From Chryseobacterium kimseyorum (GTDB taxonomy: Bacteria; Bacteroidota; Bacteroidia; Flavobacteriales; Weeksellaceae), in NCBI RefSeq assembly GCF_025971945.1, contig NZ_JAPDHW010000010.1:62001-126000 (forward strand): 64,000 nt of DNA. The letters run 5' to 3'. The translations under genes and the position numbers were made by a program. Below, piece after piece: positions 33,295-41,141 of this stretch (positions within the stretch are counted from its first letter, which is position 1; every line of letters begins with the position of its first letter). The notes under the pieces were generated by a model. That model did not search any database. It had not been told where the DNA came from and saw nothing but the letters and a program-made list of their open reading frames with translations.

Positions 33295-34503
33295 ATGAAC
33301 AACGTATATATCATAGATTACATCAGAACACCAATTTCAAAACTATCCGGTGGTCTTTCAGAAGTTCGTGCCGATGATTTGGCGGCAATCGTTCTTAAAG
33401 AAATCGTAGCGAGAAATCCTGAAGTTCCTGTTGAGGAAATTGAGGATGTTATTTTCGGATGTGCTAATCAGGCAGGTGAAGATAACAGAAACGTTGCCAG
33501 AATGGGACTTTTATTAGCAGGACTTCCTTATAAAATCGGAGGCGAAACAGTTAACAGATTGTGTGCTTCGGGAATGTCGGCGGTGGCAAATGCTTTCCGT
33601 TCGATCGCTTCCGGAGAGGGCGAAATTTATATTGCAGGTGGCGTTGAGCACATGACGCGCTCGCCTTATGTAATGTCAAAACCAAGTACCGCTTTTGGGA
33701 GAGACAGTCAAATGTTTGATACCACTTTCGGATGGAGATTTGTGAATCCCAAAATGAAAGAAATGTACGGTGTAGACACGATGGGAGACACCGCTGAAAA
33801 TTTGGCAGAAATGCACAACATCAGCCGTGAAGATCAGGATAAATTTGCCCTTTGGTCTCAACAAAAAGCGACTAAAGCTCAGGAAAGCGGAAGACTGGCG
33901 GAAGAAATTGTAAAAGTTGAAATTCCACAGAGAAAAGGCGAACCGAAAATCTTCGATACAGACGAATTTATCAAGCCAACCTCTTCAATGGAAGGCTTAG
34001 GAAAACTTCGTCCTGCTTTCAGAAAAGATGGCGGAACAGTAACTGCTGGAAACGCTTCTGGAATGAACGACGGAGCTGCTGCTTTAATTTTAGCAAGCGA
34101 AGAAGCGGTGAAAAAATATGGTTTAAAACCGAAGGCGAAAATCTTAGGATCATCCGTTGCCGGTGTTGAGCCAAGAATTATGGGAATCGGTCCGGTTGAA
34201 GCGACTCAGAAATTGTTGAAAAGATTAAATCTTTCATTAGACGACATGGATGTTATCGAATTAAACGAAGCTTTTGCTGCTCAATCTTTGGCTGTAACCA
34301 GAAGTTTAGGTTTAAAAGATGATGATTCAAGAGTGAATCCGAACGGAGGCGCAATTGCTATCGGTCATCCACTTGGAGTTTCCGGAGCCAGAATTATCGG
34401 TTCTGCAGCTTTAGAGCTTCAGAAACAAAATAAAAAATATGCGTTGTGTACGCTTTGTATCGGTGTCGGACAAGGGTATGCGATGGTGATTGAAAAGGTT
34501 TAA
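33295..34503 (+). CDS. paaJ: 3-oxoadipyl-CoA / 3-oxo-5,6-dehydrosuberyl-CoA thiolase
   Basis: The 402-aa thiolase has the nucleophile cysteine in NRLCASGMSAV, the GGVEHMTRSPY segment, the NEAFAAQSLAV and GGAIAIGHPLGVSGAR motifs (His), and the second catalytic cysteine in CIGVGQGYAM. It cleaves the C8 and C6 beta-ketoacyl-CoA intermediates, giving acetyl-CoA and succinyl-CoA. PaaJ and PcaF are near-identical enzymes; location in the paa locus decides the name. It lies between repeats 5 and 6. Confidence 0.93.
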   Translation: MNNVYIIDYIRTPISKLSGGLSEVRADDLAAIVLKEIVARNPEVPVEEIEDVIFGCANQAGEDNRNVARMGLLLAGLPYKIGGETVNRLCASGMSAVANAFRSIASGEGEIYIAGGVEHMTRSPYVMSKPSTAFGRDSQMFDTTFGWRFVNPKMKEMYGVDTMGDTAENLAEMHNISREDQDKFALWSQQKATKAQESGRLAEEIVKVEIPQRKGEPKIFDTDEFIKPTSSMEGLGKLRPAFRKDGGTVTAGNASGMNDGAAALILASEEAVKKYGLKPKAKILGSSVAGVEPRIMGIGPVEATQKLLKRLNLSLDDMDVIELNEAFAAQSLAVTRSLGLKDDDSRVNPNGGAIAIGHPLGVSGARIIGSAALELQKQNKKYALCTLCIGVGQGYAMVIEKV

Positions 34504-34504
34504 T

Positions 34505-34616
34505 TTGAAAATGTGCTAATTTGAGACTTTGAAAATGCTATTTAGAACAGCTGTAATTCTTAAATTAATATATCTCACAATTTTCAAATTAATTCATTCT
34601 CAAATTCTCAAATTAA
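34505..34616. repeat. AATTTGAAAATG palindromic repeat, copy 6 (paaJ-paaY)
   Basis: TTTGAAAATGTGCTAATTTG and TTTGAAAATGC on the left, CAATTTTCAAATTAATTC and CTCAAATTCTCAAATT on the right. It is the last copy in the locus, and the most diverged in its middle. Confidence 0.75.
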
Positions 34617-34620
34617 AATT

Positions 34621-35214
34621 ATGAATATCTACTCATATCACGGAATTCGTCCAATAATAAAACCTTCTGCTTACGTTCATCCGCAGGCGGTGATTATTGG
34701 AAATGTGGAAATCGGCGAAGAGGTTTATATCGGTCCTAATGCGGTGATTCGTGGCGACTGGGGTAAAATTATTGTGAAAGACGGTGCGAATGTTCAGGAA
34801 AACTGTACTCTTCACGTTTTCCCAGGAATTGAAACCATTTTGGAAGAATCTGCTCACATCGGTCACGGAGCGATTATCCATTCCGGACATATCGGTAGAA
34901 ATTGTCTGGTTGGAATGAATGCTGTTGTCATGGACAAAGCCGTTATCGGTGACGAGTGCATCATCGGTGCGCTGGCTTTTGTTCCTGCAAATTTCAGATG
35001 TGATGCGAGAAAACTGATCGTTGGAAGTCCGGCAAAAATTATCCGTGATGTTTCTGACGAAATGATCAAGTGGAAAACAGAAGGGACAAAACTCTATCAG
35101 GAATTGGCGAGAGAAGGGAAGGATGCGATTCAACTGTGTGAACCTTTTACGGAATATGTTCAGCAAATTCCTACGAAGGCTGTTGATTATGGGATTTGGG
35201 ATGATGTGAAATAA
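34621..35214 (+). CDS. paaY: PaaY-type hexapeptide-repeat protein (thioesterase / gamma-carbonic anhydrase fold)
   Basis: The 197-aa protein forms a left-handed beta helix of hexapeptide repeats (VHPQAVIIGNVEIGEEVYIG onward) with metal-type histidines in HVFPG and HIGHGAIIHSGHIG, and a C-terminal helix. In E. coli PaaY is a thioesterase that relieves CoA trapping by toxic intermediates. It is the last repeat-separated gene before the transposase insertion. Without the context it would be called a gamma-carbonic anhydrase family protein. Confidence 0.85.
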   Translation: MNIYSYHGIRPIIKPSAYVHPQAVIIGNVEIGEEVYIGPNAVIRGDWGKIIVKDGANVQENCTLHVFPGIETILEESAHIGHGAIIHSGHIGRNCLVGMNAVVMDKAVIGDECIIGALAFVPANFRCDARKLIVGSPAKIIRDVSDEMIKWKTEGTKLYQELAREGKDAIQLCEPFTEYVQQIPTKAVDYGIWDDVK

Positions 35215-35230
35215 TTTAAAAAGTGTGGTC

Positions 35231-35264
35231 AAACCTAATGGGTTTTCGAAACCCGTTAGGTTTA
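35231..35264. repeat. REP palindrome, left of the RAYT gene
   Basis: Arms AACCTAATGGGTTT and AAACCCGTTAGGTT form a hairpin with one mismatch. The same palindrome, in perfect form, lies on the other side of the transposase gene. Confidence 0.85.
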
Positions 35265-35287
35265 TAAAATTGATTTTTAAGACATAG

Positions 35288-35866
35288 ATGATTAACACAG
35301 AAAATTTTGAATTTGATTCCGTGTATCACATTTTTTCTCATGTGAATGGGAGAGAGTTGATTTACCGAGAAGAAACAAATTATCAATTTTTTCTAAAGCA
35401 GTTAGATAAATACATTATCCAAATTGCAGATATTTATGCATATTGTTTGTTGCCGAACCATTTTCATTTACTGCTAAGATTTAAAAATAGTGAAAATGTA
35501 AATGTTGAAGATGAACATCAGTTTTTAATGAAGAATTTTGGTAATTTTCTTAATTCTTACGCAAAAGCATTTAATAAGAAGTATAACCGAAAAGGTGCGC
35601 TTTTCCTCAATGCAGTAAAACGAAAGAAGATTACAGATGAGATATATTTACTAAAAGTTTTGCATTACATTCATAATAATCCCGTAAATCACGGGCTCAC
35701 AAGTGAAATTAATTTATGGAAGTACTCATCGTATAATTCATATTTAAATAATATAAAAGCAAGTAGATTGAATAGAACTGAGATTATGCAATATTTCGAT
35801 TCATTGGAAATCTTTAAAAATTATCATCACTCAAATGTTGAATATGATTTCTTAAATATAGAATAG
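35288..35866 (+). CDS. REP-associated tyrosine transposase (RAYT, Y1_Tnp/IS200-like)
   Basis: The 192-aa protein has the HUH motif H58-F-H60 in CLLPNHFHLLLRF, and a tyrosine-rich helix (NFLNSYAKAFNKKYNRKG, Y91 the likely nucleophile). It also has the HYIHNNPVNHGL segment typical of RAYT proteins. These single-copy Y1 transposases cut and move REP hairpins, and a pair of matching REP hairpins flanks the gene (35231-35264, 35886-35918). It interrupts the paa locus between paaY and paaZ. All key residues are present, so it may be active. Confidence 0.92.
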   Translation: MINTENFEFDSVYHIFSHVNGRELIYREETNYQFFLKQLDKYIIQIADIYAYCLLPNHFHLLLRFKNSENVNVEDEHQFLMKNFGNFLNSYAKAFNKKYNRKGALFLNAVKRKKITDEIYLLKVLHYIHNNPVNHGLTSEINLWKYSSYNSYLNNIKASRLNRTEIMQYFDSLEIFKNYHHSNVEYDFLNIE

Positions 35867-35885
35867 TTGTTGATAAACCGCAGCC

Positions 35886-35918
35886 AAACCTAACGGGTTT
35901 TTAAAACCCGTTAGGTTT
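35886..35918. repeat. REP palindrome, right of the RAYT gene
   Basis: AAACCTAACGGGTTTT and AAAACCCGTTAGGTTT are perfect 16-base arms around one central base. Same orientation-independent sequence as the left copy. Confidence 0.88.
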
Positions 35919-35966
35919 AAACAAATTATTGCTAATAAATAAAAAATTAAAATTTCAGAATAAGAA

Positions 35967-36794
35967 ATGATTAAAAAACTCCTCATCTTCGTCAGCTTTT
36001 TATTTACATTCCAATTCACGGTTTCTGCCCAGAATGGAACCGTAAAACCATTGACGATTGGGGAAATCAGAACACTAAAATCTGAAATCTTAAAAGAAGA
36101 AAGAACTCTGAATATTTATCTTCCGCAGAATTTCGATAAAACAAAATCCTATCCGATCATTTATCTTTTGGACGGAAGTATGAATGAAGATTTTATTCAT
36201 GTAGCAGGGTTGGTGCAATTCTTTAATCAGATGTACGCAATGCCGGAAACGATTGTGGTTGGAATTGGAAATGTCGACAGAAAAAGAGACTTCACTTTTC
36301 ATACGGATTTAAAAGATTTACAGAAAGAATATCCGACAACAGGACATTCAGACAAGTTTATTGGCTTTCTTGAAAAAGAGTTAAAACCGTACATCGAAAA
36401 TCAGTTTAAAACTACTGACACTTATCTATTTGGACAGTCTTTGGGTGCACTTTTAGCAACAGAAATTCTGCTGAAAAAACCTGAAATGTTCAATAACTAT
36501 TTTATCATTAGCCCGAGTTTGTGGTGGGATGATGAAAGTCTTTTGAAACAGGCACCGCAGCTATTAGCGAAAATTAAGGATACCAATAAATTTGTTTACA
36601 TTTCTGTCGGAAAAGGTGAGCATAAAGTGATGGTAAAAGATGCAGAAGATTTCTATACTGTTCTTCAAAATTCAAACAAGAAAAACTGGACGGTAGAATA
36701 TAAAATGATGGAAACAGATATTCATGCAACAATTCTTCACAGAAGTTTGTATGAAGGTTTGGTGAAACTGTTTCCGTATCAGGAACCGAAGTAA
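35967..36794 (+). CDS. Exported alpha/beta hydrolase, putative esterase (Fes/IroE-like)
   Basis: The 275-aa protein has a signal peptide (MIKKLLIFVSFLFTFQFTVSAQ) and the esterase-family pattern: NIYLPQNFDKTKSYPIIYLLDG, the nucleophile-elbow-like LFGQSLGALLATE (GxSxG), a ISPSLWWDD segment and a final H in ETDIHATILHRSL. Relatives include enterochelin esterase-type and S-formylglutathione hydrolase-like enzymes. It is not a known phenylacetate gene; it lies between the RAYT gene and paaZ, so it probably came in with, or next to, the insertion. Substrate unknown. Confidence 0.82.
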   Translation: MIKKLLIFVSFLFTFQFTVSAQNGTVKPLTIGEIRTLKSEILKEERTLNIYLPQNFDKTKSYPIIYLLDGSMNEDFIHVAGLVQFFNQMYAMPETIVVGIGNVDRKRDFTFHTDLKDLQKEYPTTGHSDKFIGFLEKELKPYIENQFKTTDTYLFGQSLGALLATEILLKKPEMFNNYFIISPSLWWDDESLLKQAPQLLAKIKDTNKFVYISVGKGEHKVMVKDAEDFYTVLQNSNKKNWTVEYKMMETDIHATILHRSLYEGLVKLFPYQEPK

Positions 36795-36821
36795 CCGATT
36801 TACATAAATAATATTTTCAAA

Positions 36822-37652
36822 ATGAAATTTAGTTTCTGCATATTTTTTATAATGGTTTTGATTGTAAGTAGTTGTAAATCTACAGCTGTCTATAAAGATA
36901 TTCCGTTCACTCAAAACACTGCAGGAACTGATATTAAACTCAATATTTTTACACCAAAGAAGGTTGGTGAAAATAATTATCCGGTCATAATTTTTGTACA
37001 CGGTGGAAACTGGAACACAGGAAATAAGAAAACCTATACTCTGATGGGTAAAAACTTTGCACGAAAAAATATTATTGCTGTAATTCCTGATTATACGTTG
37101 AGCCCGAATGCTGATGTCGATCAAATGACCAAAGAAATAGCTGCAGCGATACAATTTACAAAAGAAAATGCTCAGAAATATAACGGAGATTCCCGAAAAA
37201 TATTTGTTTCAGGACACTCAGCGGGCGGTCAGTTGGCGGCTTCTGCAGTGATGAATCCGAAATACCAGATTCCGGAAAATACAGTTTCGGGGATTATTTT
37301 AATTGATGCGGCGGGAATAGATATGAAAAATTATCTCGAAAAAAATCCACCGACATCAGAAAGTAATTATGATGTTACGTGGAGTACGGATCCGCAAAAA
37401 TGGAAAGAGGCATCTCCAATCTATTTTATTAACGAAAAGACACCGCCTTTTTTAATGTATGTAGGTGAAAAAACGTATCCTTCAATCAAAGTGGCGAATG
37501 AGAATTTTTTGAAAGCGCTTCATCCTTTCCAACCCAATTTAAAATCTGTTTTCATCAATAAAAAACACATTCCAATGGTTATACAGTACTTTTTCCCCTG
37601 GAGCAAAAGATTTGATGAAACTTTGGAATTTATAAATAAATTGGAAAACTAA
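36822..37652 (+). CDS. Lipoprotein alpha/beta hydrolase
   Basis: The 276-aa protein has a lipoprotein signal (lipobox VSSC near residue 18) and an esterase/lipase-type fold: the oxyanion motif FVHGGNWNTG, the nucleophile elbow SGHSAGGQLAAS, and a terminal histidine in NKKHIPM. This is the carboxylesterase/BD-FAE-like pattern with HGG. It follows the first hydrolase by 27 nt, so the two are probably co-transcribed. A role in phenylacetate use is not supported by family knowledge. Confidence 0.82.
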   Translation: MKFSFCIFFIMVLIVSSCKSTAVYKDIPFTQNTAGTDIKLNIFTPKKVGENNYPVIIFVHGGNWNTGNKKTYTLMGKNFARKNIIAVIPDYTLSPNADVDQMTKEIAAAIQFTKENAQKYNGDSRKIFVSGHSAGGQLAASAVMNPKYQIPENTVSGIILIDAAGIDMKNYLEKNPPTSESNYDVTWSTDPQKWKEASPIYFINEKTPPFLMYVGEKTYPSIKVANENFLKALHPFQPNLKSVFINKKHIPMVIQYFFPWSKRFDETLEFINKLEN

Positions 37653-37670
37653 AATTTAAAACAAATCTAA

Positions 37671-37724
37671 AAATGTATCAGCAATTGGTAAACCGTTAAA
37701 TTGATACATTGTTAAATTAAAATT
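37671..37724. repeat. TGATACATTGTTAAATT repeat upstream of paaZ
   Basis: AATGTATCAGCAATTGG and AAATTGATACATTG are inverted arms, and TGATACATTGTTAAATT (37702-37718) is identical to the piece that precedes paaA. It fills the gap before paaZ, as the other families do in the paa operon. Confidence 0.65.
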
Positions 37725-37726
37725 AT

Positions 37727-40222
37727 ATGGAAAAATTAAAAAACTATATTCACGGCGAATGGGTTGAAGGCACCGGAAACGGAATTCCTTTATACAATGC
37801 TGTGACGGGAGAGCAGGTTGCCATTTCAGATACCGAAGGGCTGAATTTTGAACAGGCTCTCGATTTCGGAAGAACAGTCGGCTATAAAAATCTTTCATCA
37901 ATGACATTCTACGATCGTGGTGAAATGTTGAAAAAAGTAGCACTGTATCTTTTGGAAAGAAAGAAAAAATATTACGATTTATCCTATAAAACCGGTGCAA
38001 CGCATGCAGATTCATGGGTTGATATTGAAGGTGGTTTTGGTACTTTCTTCACGTATTCAGGATTGGCAAAGAGAATGCTTCCGAATACGCCGTTTTGGGT
38101 AGATGGGGAAACTCAGAAAATTTCTGCTAACGGAACTTTTCTCGGAACTCACATTTTAACTCCAAGTGAAGGAGTTTCTGTACAAATCAACGCCTATAAT
38201 TTTCCGGTCTGGGGAATGTTGGAAAAACTGTCGACTTCTTTGTTGGCGGGTGTTCCTTCAATTGTGAAGCCTTCGCCTTACGGTTCTTATTTAACGAACG
38301 CTGTTTTTCAGGATATGATTGAAAGTGGCGTTCTTCCGGAAGGTGCTTTACAATTGGTTTGTGGTGAACCAGGAAATATTTTGGATTATGTTCAGGATGG
38401 AGATTCCGTATTGTTTACAGGTTCCGCGACGACGGGTAGAAAATTAAAATCTTTACCATCCGTTTCTGGAAATTCTGTCCGTTTCAACATGGAAGCTGAT
38501 TCACTGAACTGTTCAATCCTTGGATTGGATGCTAAACCGGGAACGCCGGAATTTGATTTATTCATCAAAGAAGTTCGTACCGAAATGACGACTAAAGCCG
38601 GACAGAAATGTACAGCGATCAGAAGAATTTTGGTTCCTGAAAACTTAATTGGTGATGTTCAGAATGCTCTGTCTAAAGCTTTGGATCAGACAAAAATTGG
38701 AAATCCGTTAAGCAGAGAAACGAGAATGGGTTCTTTGGTTGGAAAACAGCAGTATGACGAGGTTTTAAGAAAGGTAGATATTCTGAAAACTGAAAACGAA
38801 CTGATTTATGACGGAAAGCATGAGCTTGTAGATGCAGATTATGACAGTGGCGCATTTATGTCTCCGAAATTGTTTTTAAATGATTCTCCATTTACCAAAA
38901 ATATCTCTCACGATGTCGAAGCTTTCGGTCCGGTTTCTACGTTGATGCCTTACAAAGATGCAGAAGAAGCTGCAGCTTTGGCTAAAAGAGGAAAAGGAAG
39001 TTTAGTAGGGTCGATTATTTCTCACGACGAAAAATTTGTAGCCGAAACTTCTTGGAAAATGGCTTCTCAGCACGGAAGAATTTTCGTTTTAAACAGAGAC
39101 AATGCAAAAGAAAGTACAGGTCACGGTTCTCCGCTTCCGACTTTAATGCACGGTGGTCCGGGAAGAGCCGGTGGTGGCGAGGAAATGGGCGGGCTGAACG
39201 GTCTTCATTTCTTCCTTCAAAAAACGGCCATTCAGGGTTCACCGGATATTTTGACGGCGATTACAAAAGTGTATCAGCAGGGAGCTGAGAAAAAATATTC
39301 AGACAAACATCCTTTCCAGAAATATTTTGAAGAAGTTGAGGTTGGGGATTCTCTGGAAACAGCAGGAAGAACGGTTACGGATGCAGATATTGTGAACTTC
39401 TCCAATGTTTCATGGGATCATTTCTACGCTCATACAGATGCGACAAGCTTATCAGGAACGATTTTCGATAAAACGGTGGCTCACGGATACTTCATTCTTT
39501 CTGCAGCAGCAGGATTGTTTGTTTCAGGTAAAAAAGGTCCTGTTATCGCCAATTACGGATTGGAAAACTGTTCGTTCTTCAAACCTGTTTATGCAGGAGA
39601 TACGATTACCGTTTATCTCACTGCAAAAGAAAAAATAAACCGAGGTGTGAAAGGAAGAAATATTCCTTCAGGCGTGGTAAAATGGTTGGTTGAAGTAGTA
39701 AACCAAAGAGATGAGGTGGTTTGTGTAGCGACAATTTTAACATTAGTGGCAAAACATTCTCCATTTATCGATTTTAAAGTTCAGAATATTCAGAAAAAAC
39801 TGAATGCACTGACTGAAAATACGCAACCCATTTTTGGAAATTTCACCCCGCAATTGATGGTTGAACATTTGGAAGAGGTCCTAAGAAATGGATTCGGCGA
39901 TCTGAAGCCGGAAGATTTTGATGAAATTCCGGAAGAAAAATTAGAAAAACTTCAGGATTGGCTGTACACCGATAAAAAGATCCGTCCGGGAGCACAATAT
40001 CCTTTATGGAAAGAAGGCGAAGTTCCACAGAATAAAAATAAAAATCTGGATGCTGCTAAAACTCAGCTGGTAGAAACACTGAAAGAGTTTACCGTCTATT
40101 TCAAAGAAAATCCTTTTGTGGAACATTATAATCCGAGATTCGGACATTTAAATAAAGAGATGATGGAGCTTTTCCAGAGAAAGCATTTTACGCATCATTT
40201 TGAGCAGTTTGGATTGGTTTAA
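37727..40222 (+). CDS. paaZ: Bifunctional ring-opening enzyme PaaZ with an extra C-terminal DUF1569/DinB-like domain
   Basis: PaaZ hydrolyses oxepin-CoA and oxidises the resulting aldehyde. The protein here has an aldehyde dehydrogenase domain (about 1-525; cysteine in AGQKCTAIRR, INAYNFPVWGML) and a MaoC-type hotdog hydratase domain (about 530-675; DHFYAHTDATS, TVAHGYFILSAAAGLF). A further region follows at about 690-831: PIFGNFTPQLMVEHLEEVL at its start and HYNPRFGHLNKEMMELF then HHFEQFGL at its end match the DUF1569 (DinB-superfamily) pattern. E. coli PaaZ, at about 680 aa, lacks this part. The gene ends at a strong terminator. The added domain's role is unknown. Confidence 0.93.
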   Translation: MEKLKNYIHGEWVEGTGNGIPLYNAVTGEQVAISDTEGLNFEQALDFGRTVGYKNLSSMTFYDRGEMLKKVALYLLERKKKYYDLSYKTGATHADSWVDIEGGFGTFFTYSGLAKRMLPNTPFWVDGETQKISANGTFLGTHILTPSEGVSVQINAYNFPVWGMLEKLSTSLLAGVPSIVKPSPYGSYLTNAVFQDMIESGVLPEGALQLVCGEPGNILDYVQDGDSVLFTGSATTGRKLKSLPSVSGNSVRFNMEADSLNCSILGLDAKPGTPEFDLFIKEVRTEMTTKAGQKCTAIRRILVPENLIGDVQNALSKALDQTKIGNPLSRETRMGSLVGKQQYDEVLRKVDILKTENELIYDGKHELVDADYDSGAFMSPKLFLNDSPFTKNISHDVEAFGPVSTLMPYKDAEEAAALAKRGKGSLVGSIISHDEKFVAETSWKMASQHGRIFVLNRDNAKESTGHGSPLPTLMHGGPGRAGGGEEMGGLNGLHFFLQKTAIQGSPDILTAITKVYQQGAEKKYSDKHPFQKYFEEVEVGDSLETAGRTVTDADIVNFSNVSWDHFYAHTDATSLSGTIFDKTVAHGYFILSAAAGLFVSGKKGPVIANYGLENCSFFKPVYAGDTITVYLTAKEKINRGVKGRNIPSGVVKWLVEVVNQRDEVVCVATILTLVAKHSPFIDFKVQNIQKKLNALTENTQPIFGNFTPQLMVEHLEEVLRNGFGDLKPEDFDEIPEEKLEKLQDWLYTDKKIRPGAQYPLWKEGEVPQNKNKNLDAAKTQLVETLKEFTVYFKENPFVEHYNPRFGHLNKEMMELFQRKHFTHHFEQFGLV

Positions 40223-40245
40223 AATTCAGAATTTAAGTTTTAAAA

Positions 40246-40280
40246 GAAATAGCAGTTTATTAATAAACTGCTATTTCCTT
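40246..40280 (+). terminator. Rho-independent terminator of the paa locus
   Basis: A perfect stem GAAATAGCAGTTTATT/AATAAACTGCTATTTC with no real loop, followed by CTTTT, 23 nt after paaZ. Confidence 0.8.
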
Positions 40281-40565
40281 TTGTGAAATCTGCCGAATGA
40301 TATGAAATTGATTCTCATCAAAATTTGACATTAATTTTGATCTTGTCATTACTGAATTTTTTCCCTAAATTAATCATTCAAAAATGATTTATAAGTCCTC
40401 CGCTTTTTTTTGAAGCTTAGTTTTATTATTATGTTAATAAATAATTAAACTTTTTAAAATAAAATAATTCACACATCTTTTTATTGATTTTGATTGATTT
40501 TTTCAAATAAATTAAGGATATTTGGGGAAGCTTTAGATAACCCATTTTTTTACAAAAAAAATATT
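40281..40565. other. Gene-free AT-rich stretch between paaZ and the SMI1/KNR4 gene
   Basis: With the terminator, about 340 bases without a gene. The sequence is very AT-rich. An open frame from TTG 40494 runs in front of the SMI1 gene but has no support. No clear promoter or repeat was seen. Confidence 0.5.
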
Positions 40566-41102
40566 ATGATAACAGAATTTTTCAAAGATTTCGACTTCAA
40601 GAATTTTTGGAGCGAATGCAGTTACTCTGCAAGAGACTATATCAGCGTCTTAGCTGATGATGAGATGATTGATTCTGTTGAAAAAGAATTGGGGTACAAA
40701 CTTCCCGGCTCTTATATCCAGATGATGAAGTCTCAAAATGGTGGATTGGCAAACAAATCTGTTTTTCCTACTGCAGAAGCCAATTCTTGGGCAGACGATC
40801 ATGTTGCCATTACAGGAATTATGGGGATTGGAAGAGAAAGAACGTATTCGCTTTGCGGTGAGCGTGGAAGTCAGTTTATGATTGACGAATGGGGATATCC
40901 TGCAATCGGAGTATACTTTGCAGACTGCCCTTCTGCAGGGCATGATATGATTTTATTTGATTATTCGAACTGTGGTAAAGACGGCGAACCGGAAATCGTC
41001 CATATAGACCAGGAAAATGATTTTAAGAAAACTTTTTTAGCTAAAGATTTTGAAACTTTCATCAGAGGTTTGAAGGCTGAAGAAGCTTTTGAGGAAGAAT
41101 AA
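40566..41102 (+). CDS. SMI1/KNR4 (SUKH-1) family protein
   Basis: The 178-aa protein shows the SUKH pattern: a helical start, EKELGYKLPGSYIQMMKSQNGG (the conserved LP-xxY motif), then strands with TGIMGIG, FMIDEWGYPAIGVYFADCP, GHDMILFDYSNCG and a closing DFETFIRGL helix. SUKH proteins are often immunity proteins against nuclease toxins, or cell-wall regulators in yeast. No toxin gene is next to it, so it may be an orphan immunity gene. The start at ATG 40566 is preferred over TTG 40494. It is probably co-transcribed with the next gene (39-nt gap). Confidence 0.88.
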   Translation: MITEFFKDFDFKNFWSECSYSARDYISVLADDEMIDSVEKELGYKLPGSYIQMMKSQNGGLANKSVFPTAEANSWADDHVAITGIMGIGRERTYSLCGERGSQFMIDEWGYPAIGVYFADCPSAGHDMILFDYSNCGKDGEPEIVHIDQENDFKKTFLAKDFETFIRGLKAEEAFEEE

Positions 41103-41141
41103 AACTGTTTTTAATTATAATAAATCAAATCACCAATCAAC

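Noticed and set aside
28799-34616. AATTTGAAAATG repeats as a possible CRISPR array
   Set aside because: The units are palindromic, separated by whole genes rather than by equal spacers, and no cas gene is present.
34633-35298. 221-codon open frame on the minus strand opposite paaY
   Set aside because: It overlaps the whole paaY gene and a REP hairpin, and its product is rich in N, I and F with no recognisable motif.
36672-37154. 160-codon open frame on the minus strand across the two hydrolase genes
   Set aside because: It is antisense to two genes with clear signal peptides and active-site motifs; no own motif.
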